Shown here in pieces: positions 1 through 5,245 of a stretch of 5,245 nucleotides of DNA (the stretch's first letter is position 1; each line of letters opens with the position of its first letter). Location of the stretch: assembly GCA_016928605.1 (NCBI GenBank), contig JAFGKN010000364.1, positions 1 to 5,245 of the forward strand, in the 5' to 3' direction. The stretch is from Planctomycetota bacterium. GTDB taxonomy: Bacteria; Planctomycetota; UBA8108. The notes under the pieces are model-generated. The model had not been told where the DNA came from. It was given only the letters and a program-made list of their open reading frames with translations, and searched no databases. The translations under genes were made by a program, and so were the position numbers.

Positions 1-863
1 GGAGCGAATCCATGCCCCTTCTCCGTGTGGACATGGAGCAGTACTGGACTCCTGATCCTCTTCAGATCCTCGAGGATCTCGATCAACTCGCTCAGATCAT
101 GGCCGTCCACGGGGCCGTAATAGTTGAATCCGAGCTCCTGGAAGAGCAGCCCTGGGACCATGGTGTGCTTGATGGCATCGTGGACCCTCTCCAGGGTGCC
201 TTCGACCCGCTGACCGACGAGAGGGATGTGAGAGACGACCTTCTGGACGTCCCGCTTGAAATCCTGGTAGAGCGACTTCGAGCGGAACTTGTTGAGATAC
301 TTCGAGAGGGCGCCGACCGGAAAGTCGATCGACATCCGGTTGTCGTTCAGGACGACCAGGAGGCTCTCCTTGATCTCGCCAGCGTGGTTGAACGCCTCGA
401 ACACCATGCCAGCCGCAACTGCGGAGTCCCCGACGACCGCGATGGAATGGGTGTCGCGCCCCATCAGCCGATCGGCGGAGGCCACACCCAGCGCCAGGGA
501 GCAGGCGGTCCCCGCGTGGCCGGCATCGAAAAGGTCGAAGATGCTCTCCTTCTTGCTGCAGAATCCACAGAGCCCCTTGTACGTGCGGAGAAGGTGGAAG
601 CGATCCCGCCGGCCCGTCACCAGCTTGTGCGGATAGGACTGATGGCTCGTATCCCATACGAGTCGGTCCTTCGGAATATCGAAGACGCGGTGGAGAGCCA
701 GCGTCAGCTCGACCGCCCCGAGATTGGAGCCGAGGTGCCCGCCGTTGACATCGACGACCTCGACGATCCGCTGACGGATCTCCTCGGCCAGTCGCTCGAG
801 CTCCTCCAGTGTGAGGTTCCGCAGATCATGCGGATGGTTGACTCGGGTCAGAGTCTCGTACAT
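1..863 (-). CDS. dxs: 1-deoxy-D-xylulose-5-phosphate synthase (DXS), N-terminal part, cut by window edge
   Basis: DXS is a cytosolic, thiamine-diphosphate-dependent enzyme that condenses pyruvate with glyceraldehyde 3-phosphate to DXP, the first step of the MEP isoprenoid pathway. I translated this frame by hand: 287 residues are present of the roughly 620-640 usual for the family, and the rest lies beyond position 1. Seen in order: the N-terminal motif HPHDLRNLTLEELERLAEEIR (residues 10-30, split here only for naming), GGHLGSNLGAVELT with His43 matching the catalytic H49 of E. coli, WDTSHQSYPHK (70-80), the ThDP/Mg motif GDS at 145-147 with Asp146 and Asn175 at the same 29-residue spacing as D152/N181 of E. 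coli, and GPVDGHD (250-256). Odd points: GDS replaces GDG, and GHAGTA (115-120) replaces the usual GHSST. The ATG at 863 fits the family N-terminus and lies 6 nt after the xseB stop. The only Shine-Dalgarno-like bases, AGGG, touch the start codon, so coupling to xseB translation is likely. Identity is very secure. Confidence 0.96.
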   Translation of the reverse strand, partial: MYETLTRVNHPHDLRNLTLEELERLAEEIRQRIVEVVDVNGGHLGSNLGAVELTLALHRVFDIPKDRLVWDTSHQSYPHKLVTGRRDRFHLLRTYKGLCGFCSKKESIFDLFDAGHAGTACSLALGVASADRLMGRDTHSIAVVGDSAVAAGMVFEAFNHAGEIKESLLVVLNDNRMSIDFPVGALSKYLNKFRSKSLYQDFKRDVQKVVSHIPLVGQRVEGTLERVHDAIKHTMVPGLLFQELGFNYYGPVDGHDLSELIEILEDLKRIRSPVLLHVHTEKGHGFA

Positions 864-869
864 CCCTGT

Positions 870-1376
870 TCACCACGTCGAAGTCGCGTCGTCTTCCTCG
901 TCCGCCTCGGCGGTCGCCCGCTCCTCGCCGGCCGCATCCTGATGCCGCGAGCCCTCGGACGGCTCCCGTCCATCAGCGTCGATCTCGAGATCTCTCAGGC
1001 TCTTGAGAGACAGCGGCTTCCAGATGAGACCGGCCTCTCCGGAAGAGGCATCGGGATCGCCGGCCTGATCCTCGCACAGGACCTCGATCCTCCTCTGCGC
1101 CGACTGCAGGATGCGGGCGCAGTTCTTCCAGGAATGAAAGGCCCTCTCGTAGCACTGGATCGCATCCTCGAGCGTGAGGTCCCCGCCTTCGAGGCGGGCC
1201 ACGGCCTGCTCGAGATCGCTCAGCTGCTGCTCGAAAGTGAACGGCTCCGGTGTTCGGTCCTTGTTCTGCGACTTGGGCTTCTTCTCGGCCAAGGCCTCTT
1301 CCGCTCTGTCTCTCCCCCTCGATCCGAGCCGCCACCCGTTCAGGAGGGGCGGCAGGCGGCTCTTGCGCCCGCCCAC
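870..1376 (-). CDS. xseB: Exonuclease VII small subunit, with long acidic C-terminal tail; start uncertain
   Basis: XseB is the small, coiled-coil subunit of exonuclease VII, which with XseA degrades single-stranded DNA to oligonucleotides in the cytoplasm. The family core is clear: FTFEQQLSDLEQAV, then RLEGGDLTLEDAI, then a Tyr-Glu-Arg helix running to RRIEVL (residues 46-100 in this 168-residue frame). XseB is normally only about 60-90 residues. Here about 68 residues follow the core, including a hydrophobic patch LIWKPLSL (117-124) and a very acidic end (EADEEDD). The GTG at 1376 lies 34 nt after the xseA stop, with only a weak AGAAG upstream. A TTG at 1292 would give 140 residues; it has GGAAG five bases upstream and starts nearer to the family core. 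The 28 residues between the two starts are Arg-rich and use rare AGG/AGA codons, so TTG is a serious rival. The stop is 6 nt before dxs. Family call is secure; the start is not. Confidence 0.88.
   Translation of the reverse strand: MGGRKSRLPPLLNGWRLGSRGRDRAEEALAEKKPKSQNKDRTPEPFTFEQQLSDLEQAVARLEGGDLTLEDAIQCYERAFHSWKNCARILQSAQRRIEVLCEDQAGDPDASSGEAGLIWKPLSLKSLRDLEIDADGREPSEGSRHQDAAGEERATAEADEEDDATSTW
1328..1353 (-). repeat. Imperfect inverted repeat (possible mRNA hairpin) near xseB 5' end
   Basis: Read on the minus strand, GCCGCC pairs with GGCGGC. After one mismatch, three further pairs (one a G-T wobble) close a six-base CTGAAC loop. It lies in the stretch between the two candidate xseB starts (1376 and 1292) and has no T-run, so it is not a standard terminator. 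If translation begins at TTG 1292 it would sit in a non-coding intercistronic leader. In GC-rich DNA such a repeat can arise by chance. Confidence 0.3.
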
Positions 1377-1388
1377 CAGGGGACTTCT

Positions 1389-1401
1389 GTCTCTCGGAGA
1401 C
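1389..1401 (-). repeat. Short perfect inverted repeat in the xseA-xseB gap
   Basis: On the minus strand GTCTC-CGA-GAGAC forms a 5-bp stem with a 3-nt loop, in the 34-nt gap between the xseA stop (1411) and the GTG candidate of xseB (1376). There is no following T-run. It could be a small intercistronic hairpin, but it is short enough to be chance. Confidence 0.25.
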
Positions 1402-1410
1402 CGCCGCCCG

Positions 1411-2748
1411 TCAGGGGCCGGCCCCGGAGTCGCTCTCGGTTTCTTCCACGCTCGCCCGCGCCCGGCCCCTGTGGAACCGGACCGTGATCCTATCTGCAGG
1501 ATTCAGCTCGCGGGCATCCCGCACCACACGGCCATCCGCCGCCGTGGTGACCGAGTATCCTCGTGAGAGAACGCTCAGAGGGCTTAACCCGTCGAGCCGG
1601 GATACGAGCAGAAACAGAGAATCATCCCACTGGCGGAGGAGATTGTAAAGTCTATTCTGCAGGGCTTCGCCCATGCGATCCAGGAGCTCAAACCGCGCTT
1701 CCACAATCATTTGCGGGTTCTTCAGGACCTGGCTGCCCGAGGCGGTCAAGTCGAGGAGCGCGCGCCGCCGCTCGAGGTGCCTGCGCAGGCCGAGCCCCAG
1801 CCTGAGGCGCTCCGAAGCAAGCCTCTCGAGGAGGTCGTCCAGATCCGCAACGATGTACTCGCCGGCCGCGGTGGGCGTGGGCGCTCGTGAGTCGGCGACG
1901 AAGTCAGCGATGGTGAAGTCCACCTCGTGGCCGATGGCTGAGACCGTCGGGACGCTCGATCGGCTGAGAGCGCGGGCGACGCACTCCTCGTTGAACGCCC
2001 AGAGATCCTCGATGCTTCCTCCTCCGCGCGCCACGACGATCACATCCACCCCCGCCGCCGGCTCCTGCAGACGGTCGATCGCGGCCGCTATCTCCTCCGC
2101 GGCGCCCTCCCCCTGAACCCGGACCCCGACGACCCGGACCCAGGCTTCCGGATAGCGCTGGTACACGATGCGGAGGAAGTCCCGCATGGCCGCTCCCGAG
2201 GGAGACGTGACCAGTCCGATCCGCCGTGGAAGAAACGGCAGGGGGCGCTTGCGCGCGGTGTCGAACAGCCCCTCGCGGCGCAGCCTCTCCTTCGTCTGCT
2301 CGAAGGCGAGCTGCAGATCCCCGATGCCTTCCGGAGCGACGCGCTCAGCCACGATCTGATACGACCCCCGCGGCTCGTAGACCGTCAAGCGGCCCGTGAC
2401 GAGCACCTTCATCCCACTCTCGAGCTCAAACCGGAGACGGGCGGCGCTCGACCGCCAGAGGACAGCCGGAATCTGTGGAGCGCTGATCCGTGATGTCCCG
2501 CCGAGACCGGCATCCTCCACCAGCGAGAAGTAGATGTGACCCGACTGCGGCCGGCTGAGATTGCTCACCTGTCCGCGCACGGTCACCCAGGGGAAGCTGT
2601 TCTCGAGCAACGAGCGGATCTCGCGGGAAAGCTCCGCGACCGTGTAGATCCGAACGCCGGTCGCCGGCTCTGCGCTCGGGCCCTCGACTGGGCCGCTCAC
2701 CCGGTCAGACTGGCTCAGCCCGCGCCGCCGCGGGGATCGCCTACGCAC
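1411..2748 (-). CDS. xseA: Exonuclease VII large subunit
   Basis: XseA is the catalytic subunit of exonuclease VII, which hydrolyses single-stranded DNA from both ends in repair and recombination. The 445-residue length matches the family (E. coli 456). In order: an Arg-rich leader of about 30 residues; the OB-fold domain opening with YTVAELS (35-41), with WVTVRGQVSN (54-63) and GHIYFSL (70-76); then the catalytic domain with IGLVTSPSGAAMRD (177-190), ARGGGSIEDLWAFN (240-253), AIGHEVDFTIAD (271-282), SRAPTPTAAGE (287-297) and LSPLSVLSRGYS (388-399). Asp190, Arg241, His274 and Asp277 align with E. coli D155, R205, H238 and D241, so it looks active. The frame stays open to 2877, but the GTG at 2748 is preferred: it overlaps the ymdB stop by 8 nt and has AGG five bases and GAGGG nine bases upstream. 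The upstream part only shadows ymdB. A GTG at 2700 lacks a ribosome binding site. Translational coupling to ymdB is likely. Confidence 0.95.
   Translation of the reverse strand: MRRRSPRRRGLSQSDRVSGPVEGPSAEPATGVRIYTVAELSREIRSLLENSFPWVTVRGQVSNLSRPQSGHIYFSLVEDAGLGGTSRISAPQIPAVLWRSSAARLRFELESGMKVLVTGRLTVYEPRGSYQIVAERVAPEGIGDLQLAFEQTKERLRREGLFDTARKRPLPFLPRRIGLVTSPSGAAMRDFLRIVYQRYPEAWVRVVGVRVQGEGAAEEIAAAIDRLQEPAAGVDVIVVARGGGSIEDLWAFNEECVARALSRSSVPTVSAIGHEVDFTIADFVADSRAPTPTAAGEYIVADLDDLLERLASERLRLGLGLRRHLERRRALLDLTASGSQVLKNPQMIVEARFELLDRMGEALQNRLYNLLRQWDDSLFLLVSRLDGLSPLSVLSRGYSVTTAADGRVVRDARELNPADRITVRFHRGRARASVEETESDSGAGP
1414..1425. repeat. Perfect 12-bp palindrome at the 3' end of xseA
   Basis: GGGGCCGGCCCC reads identically on both strands and covers the last codons of xseA (Gly-Ala-Gly-Pro before the TGA). 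With no unpaired loop it would make only a short, strained hairpin in RNA. It is one of three inverted repeats within about 100 nt at this junction. It may be chance in GC-rich sequence. Confidence 0.35.
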
Positions 2749-3559
2749 CGTTACCTGCCCTCTCCGGGTATCTCCCCTCGGGGACCCAGACGCGCTCGAT
2801 CGCAACGGCGCGCCCGGACTGCGCGTCGATCCTGACGAGAGCCCCCGCGAGATGCACATCGTCAGTCGCCACGTCAAAAGGAGCGTGCATGCTCGTTTCG
2901 AACTTGTAGATCACGTTGTGCTTGTTCCGCCCGATGATCGAATCGTAGGGTCCCGTCATCCCGAGATCGGTGATGAAGGCCGTTCCTCCGGGCAACACCC
3001 GTTCATCCGCCGTCGGCACGTGCGTGTGGGTGCCGAAGACACAAGAGACGCGGCCGGCGACTTTCCACCCGAGTGCCATCTTCTCGCTCGTCGCCTCCGC
3101 GTGCACCTCTATGAGGCAGATCGGTGTTTCCGCCTTGATCTGCTGGATCGCTGCCTCCGTGGCGCGGAAGGGACAGTCGACCGGCTCCATGAAGATGCGC
3201 CCCAGAACCACGGCCACTCCGACTTTCACTCCCTTGCGGCACTGGTAGACGGCCGAGCCGCGGCCGATGGCGGCCGGCGGGAAGTTGAGGGGCCGCAGGA
3301 TTCTCGACTCCCTCTGCAGCAGAGGCAGCACCTCCTTGCGTCGCCACGTGTGATCCCCCAGCGTGACGACATCCGCACCGGCTCGAATCAGCTCTCTGTA
3401 CAGGCTTTCGGTGATTCCGGAGCCCTGCGCCGCATTTTCGCCATTGACGACGACGAAGTCTATCCCGCGATCCTCGATGAGACCCGGAAGATGGTCCTTG
3501 AGGACTTGACGCCCCGGCTTGCCGACAACATCTCCCACCACGAGAACCTGGATTTCCAC
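2741..3559 (-). CDS. ymdB: YmdB-type metallophosphoesterase (TIGR00282 family), probable cyclic-nucleotide phosphodiesterase
   Basis: This family is a two-metal calcineurin-like phosphoesterase. The B. subtilis member YmdB cleaves 2',3'-cyclic nucleotides in vitro, influences biofilm and colony behaviour, and is encoded next to rny as here. The 272 residues match the usual length. Visible motifs: VVGDVVGKPGR with Asp10, VVNGENAA with Glu41 and Asn42, LGDHTW (68-72) with His70, IEVHAEATSEK with His153, and FGTHTHVPTADERVLP with His178 and His180. These match the metal ligands of YmdB except one: the position that is Asn in the usual GNHTW motif is Asp69 here, read from an unambiguous GAT codon. 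The start is GTG at 3559, with AAGG five bases upstream, and gives the expected short N-terminus before the first metal ligand. The stop at 2741 overlaps the xseA start. Family is certain; substrate is inferred from homologues, and the Asp may alter metal choice or activity. Confidence 0.93.
   Translation of the reverse strand: MEIQVLVVGDVVGKPGRQVLKDHLPGLIEDRGIDFVVVNGENAAQGSGITESLYRELIRAGADVVTLGDHTWRRKEVLPLLQRESRILRPLNFPPAAIGRGSAVYQCRKGVKVGVAVVLGRIFMEPVDCPFRATEAAIQQIKAETPICLIEVHAEATSEKMALGWKVAGRVSCVFGTHTHVPTADERVLPGGTAFITDLGMTGPYDSIIGRNKHNVIYKFETSMHAPFDVATDDVHLAGALVRIDAQSGRAVAIERVWVPEGRYPERAGNGA
2754..2765 (-). promoter_or_regulatory. Ribosome binding site supporting the xseA GTG start
   Basis: On the minus strand GGAGAGGGCAGG precedes the GTG at 2748. 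AGG is 5 nt and GAGGG 9 nt from the start codon. The site lies inside the last codons of ymdB and decides between the GTG at 2748 and the upstream and downstream alternatives in the same frame. Confidence 0.65.
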
Positions 3560-3651
3560 GTCGACCTTCTACCTTCCCGAAGACTCCAGAGCGCGCCGTT
3601 TCCCGCTGGCGTACGCCCGCCATACGGCTCTCCACGACACGCGAGGCGCAC
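3560..3651 (-). other. Short rny-ymdB intergenic spacer
   Basis: This 92-nt spacer separates the rny stop from the ymdB GTG. It contains a perfect 10-bp palindrome GGCGTACGCC (3608-3617). Overlapping it is an alternative 5-bp stem TGGCG/CGCCA (3607-3611 with 3618-3622). There is no T-run, so I see no intrinsic terminator, and I cannot recognise a promoter. Read-through from rny into ymdB is the simplest reading. Confidence 0.4.
3565..3570 (-). promoter_or_regulatory. Ribosome binding site of the ymdB homologue
   Basis: On the minus strand AGAAGG lies with 5 nt spacing before the GTG at 3559. This supports GTG as the real start, as there is no ATG at the expected N-terminus. Confidence 0.7.
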
Positions 3652-5199
3652 TCACCGCGCATACTCCACAACACGAGTTTCCCGCAGCAAGGTGATCTTG
3701 ATCTCGCCAGGATACGTGAGCTGTCCCTCGATCTCCTTGGCGATGTCGCGGCAGAGCTTCACGGCCTTCTTGTCGCTGATCCGCTGGGAGTTCACAAAGA
3801 CTCGAACCTCTCGCCCCGCCTGGATCGCGTTGGCAGCCTTCACCCCCTGGAAGCTCAGAGCCACGGCCTCGAGCTTCTCGAGGCGCTTGATATACCGCTC
3901 CAGAGTCTCGCCTCTGGCCCCGGGGCGCGAGCCGGAAATCGAGTCGGCGGCCTGCGTGATGACCGCGTAGATGCTCTCCTGCGGAACGTCATTGTGGTGC
4001 GAAGCGATCGCATTGACAACCTCCGGCGGCTCATCATACCGGCGGGCGATGTTGGCGCCGATCTCCGGGTGACCACCTTCGATCTCGTGATCCACGGCCT
4101 TGCCGATATCGTGCAGGAGCGCCGCGCGCTTCGCGATGATCTGATCGAGCCCGAGCTCCCCCGCGATCATCCCCGCAATGCTCGCGCACTCCTTCACGTG
4201 CGAGAGCACGTTCTGCCCGTAGCTCGTCCGGAACTTGAGACGACCCAGAAGCGTGATCAGCTTGGGATGAACGCCAGGCAGCGCCAAATCGTAGACGACT
4301 TGCTTGCCCTCCTGCTGAATCAGCTCATTCATCTCGTGCTTGGTCTGCTCCACGACCTCCTCGATTCGGGCCGGATGAATCCTGCCGTCCGAGATGAGCT
4401 TCTCCATGGCCCTCCGCGCCATCTCCCGACGGATGCTGTCGAAACACGACACGATGATGATGCCGGGAGTGTCATCGACGATGACGTCCACGCCCGTCGC
4501 CTTCTCGAACGCGCGGATGTTGCGCCCTTCGCGGCCGATCACCCGCCCCTTCATCTCATCGTTCGGTATCTCGATCGTGCTCGTCGTGATCTCCTGACAG
4601 TAGCTCGAGGCCAGCCGCTGGATGGATGTCGCCAGGATGTCGCGCCCCCGCGACTCCGCGACCTCCTTGACGCGGTCGGTCATGCGGGCAATCAGCGTCT
4701 CCTGCTCATGCTCGAAGTCCTTCTCCATCTTCTGCAGGAGCAGCTTCTCGGCATCGTCGCGGTTGAGCTTGGTGATTCGAAACAGAGCCTGCTTTTCCTC
4801 GTCGATCACCTGCTCGAGCTCCTGCTCCCGCTGGTCGATCATGCTCGCTCGGCGGTTGAGACTCTTCTCCTTGGTCTCCAGGTAGCTCTCCTTCTTGTTG
4901 AGGAGGTCGAACTTGCGATCGAGGCTGTCCTCGCGCTTCTCGAGCCGCGTCTCAGCCGCATGCACCTCCTTGCGCTGTGCCTGGATCTCCTTCTCGATCT
5001 CGGACCGGTATCGCTCGGCAGTTGCCTTGGCTTTCTCCTCGATATCGCGTGCCTTCTCCTCCGCGGCCTTCTCCGCGTCGGCGAGGTACCTCCCGGCCGT
5101 CTGCCGTGCCCGGATCAGCCGCAGCCTCCAGAGGATCAGAACCACCAACCAGACCCCGGTGGCACACGCTCCGCCCATCAAGAAGTCTTGGATACTCAT
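3652..5199 (-). CDS. rny: Ribonuclease Y
   Basis: RNase Y is a membrane-anchored endoribonuclease that starts decay and processing of mRNAs, the functional counterpart of RNase E in many bacteria. The 515 residues match the family (about 520). In order: one N-terminal membrane segment (about 7-24), a basic stretch WRLRLIRAR, a long highly charged coiled coil (about 35-190), a KH RNA-binding domain (about 205-270) with the GREG loop in RVIGREGRNIRAFE (219-232), and an HD hydrolase domain (about 328-425). The HD domain has YGQNVLSHVKE, ALLHDIGKAVDHE with His363-Asp364, and ASHHND (399-404). The C-terminal region ends in GEIKITLLRETRVVEYA, typical of the family. All catalytic motifs look intact. 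The ATG at 5199 places the membrane anchor correctly and has AAGGA nine bases upstream. It is the first gene of the visible block and is followed by ymdB after 92 nt. Identity is very secure. Confidence 0.98.
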   Translation of the reverse strand: MSIQDFLMGGACATGVWLVVLILWRLRLIRARQTAGRYLADAEKAAEEKARDIEEKAKATAERYRSEIEKEIQAQRKEVHAAETRLEKREDSLDRKFDLLNKKESYLETKEKSLNRRASMIDQREQELEQVIDEEKQALFRITKLNRDDAEKLLLQKMEKDFEHEQETLIARMTDRVKEVAESRGRDILATSIQRLASSYCQEITTSTIEIPNDEMKGRVIGREGRNIRAFEKATGVDVIVDDTPGIIIVSCFDSIRREMARRAMEKLISDGRIHPARIEEVVEQTKHEMNELIQQEGKQVVYDLALPGVHPKLITLLGRLKFRTSYGQNVLSHVKECASIAGMIAGELGLDQIIAKRAALLHDIGKAVDHEIEGGHPEIGANIARRYDEPPEVVNAIASHHNDVPQESIYAVITQAADSISGSRPGARGETLERYIKRLEKLEAVALSFQGVKAANAIQAGREVRVFVNSQRISDKKAVKLCRDIAKEIEGQLTYPGEIKITLLRETRVVEYAR

Positions 5200-5208
5200 C
5201 TCCGCTGT

Positions 5209-5213
5209 TCCTT
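5209..5213 (-). promoter_or_regulatory. Ribosome binding site of rny
   Basis: On the minus strand AAGGA lies 9 nt before the ATG at 5199. A second GGAG touches the start codon directly and is too close to serve. The site supports the chosen start. Confidence 0.6.
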
Positions 5214-5217
5214 ATCC

Positions 5218-5237
5218 AGCAGGGGTCTCAGCCTGCT
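5218..5237 (-). repeat. Small stem-loop upstream of rny
   Basis: On the minus strand AGCAGG and CCTGCT form a perfect 6-bp stem around an 8-nt loop, just before the rny ribosome binding site. It is not followed by a T-run. It may belong to the rny leader or to the end of an upstream unit outside the window. Only 46 nt upstream of rny are visible, so its role cannot be judged. Confidence 0.35.
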
Positions 5238-5245
5238 CGGCAGAC

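Larger units (their letters stand above)
1..5213 (-). other. Probable polycistronic unit rny-ymdB-xseA-xseB-dxs
   Basis: All five genes share the minus strand. Successive distances are 92 nt, an 8-nt overlap, about 34 nt and 6 nt, and I see no T-run terminator in any gap. This suggests one transcript, though an internal promoter in the 92-nt rny-ymdB gap cannot be excluded. The promoter is not visible and must lie to the right of the window or within its last 46 nt. Confidence 0.6.

Noticed and set aside
97..657. 186-codon minus-strand frame inside dxs
   Set aside because: It is a different frame from the dxs reading frame, Arg/Gly/Pro-rich and without motifs; the in-frame DXS translation explains the same bases.
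12..1487. 491-codon open frame on the plus strand
   Set aside because: It lies antisense to dxs, xseB and the end of xseA, all of which show clear family motifs. Its translation shows no recognisable domain and changes character with each gene beneath it. Strong third-position G/C bias explains the lack of stops.
2749..2877. Upstream extension of the xseA frame to 2877
   Set aside because: This part overlaps the conserved 3' part of ymdB, is low-complexity Ser/Arg/Gly-rich, and is not needed by the family. GTG 2748 has a ribosome binding site and gives a normal length.
3607..3622. Possible intrinsic terminator after rny
   Set aside because: The stem is only 5 bp, competes with a palindrome, and no T-run follows on the minus strand.
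3003..3674. 223-codon minus-strand frame spanning the rny-ymdB gap
   Set aside because: It overlaps ymdB out of frame and is Arg/Gly-rich; ymdB has all family ligands in its own frame.
2852..3970. 372-codon open frame on the plus strand
   Set aside because: It is antisense to ymdB and the end of rny, spans their junction and encodes no recognisable motif. It is a shadow of GC-biased codons.
5200..5245. Promoter or structured RNA (for example the end of a 6S-like RNA) upstream of rny
   Set aside because: Only 46 nt are visible. I see no paired -35/-10 boxes and no diagnostic RNA motif beyond one short stem.
1..5245. Hidden novel system such as a defence island, mobile element or CRISPR array
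   Set aside because: Every substantial stretch is accounted for by five well-known housekeeping families; no direct-repeat arrays, transposase motifs or orphan genes are visible.

Overview
The window holds a compact block of five bacterial housekeeping genes, all read from the minus strand. In transcription order they are rny (RNase Y, complete), a ymdB-type metallophosphoesterase (complete), xseA and xseB (large and small subunits of exonuclease VII, both complete), and dxs (1-deoxy-D-xylulose-5-phosphate synthase, N-terminal 287 residues only, cut by the left edge). Almost every base is coding. The only gaps are 46 nt upstream of rny, 92 nt between rny and ymdB, about 34 nt between xseA and xseB (118 nt if xseB starts at the alternative TTG), and 6 nt between xseB and dxs. 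ymdB and xseA overlap by 8 nt.

The organism is a GC-rich bacterium, roughly 60 % G+C by eye, with a strong G/C preference at third codon positions. That preference explains the long antisense open frames on the plus strand. RNase Y with a YmdB homologue next to it is a pairing known from Firmicutes and also seen in other phyla that have RNase Y. The high G+C and the DXS variants (GHAGT where GHSST is usual, GDS where GDG is usual) argue against a typical Bacillus. From memory, such DXS variants recall planctomycete-like or FCB-type and uncultured lineages, but I cannot fix a phylum from this window.

The likely logic is one polycistronic unit read from about 5245 down to 1. It would encode RNA decay (RNase Y), a predicted cyclic-nucleotide phosphodiesterase (YmdB), single-strand DNA degradation in repair (XseA/XseB), and entry into the MEP isoprenoid pathway (DXS). 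The xseA-xseB-dxs order resembles the widespread xseA-xseB-ispA-dxs cluster, but no ispA lies between xseB and dxs. I see no terminator with a T-run between any of the genes.

I found no mobile element, CRISPR array, tRNA, rRNA or recognisable riboswitch, and no evidence of a new multi-gene system. The points worth a second look are modest: an Asn-to-Asp change at a metal-ligand position of the YmdB homologue, the divergent DXS motifs, an unusually long acidic C-terminal tail on XseB, and a cluster of inverted repeats at the xseA/xseB junction where the xseB start is ambiguous.
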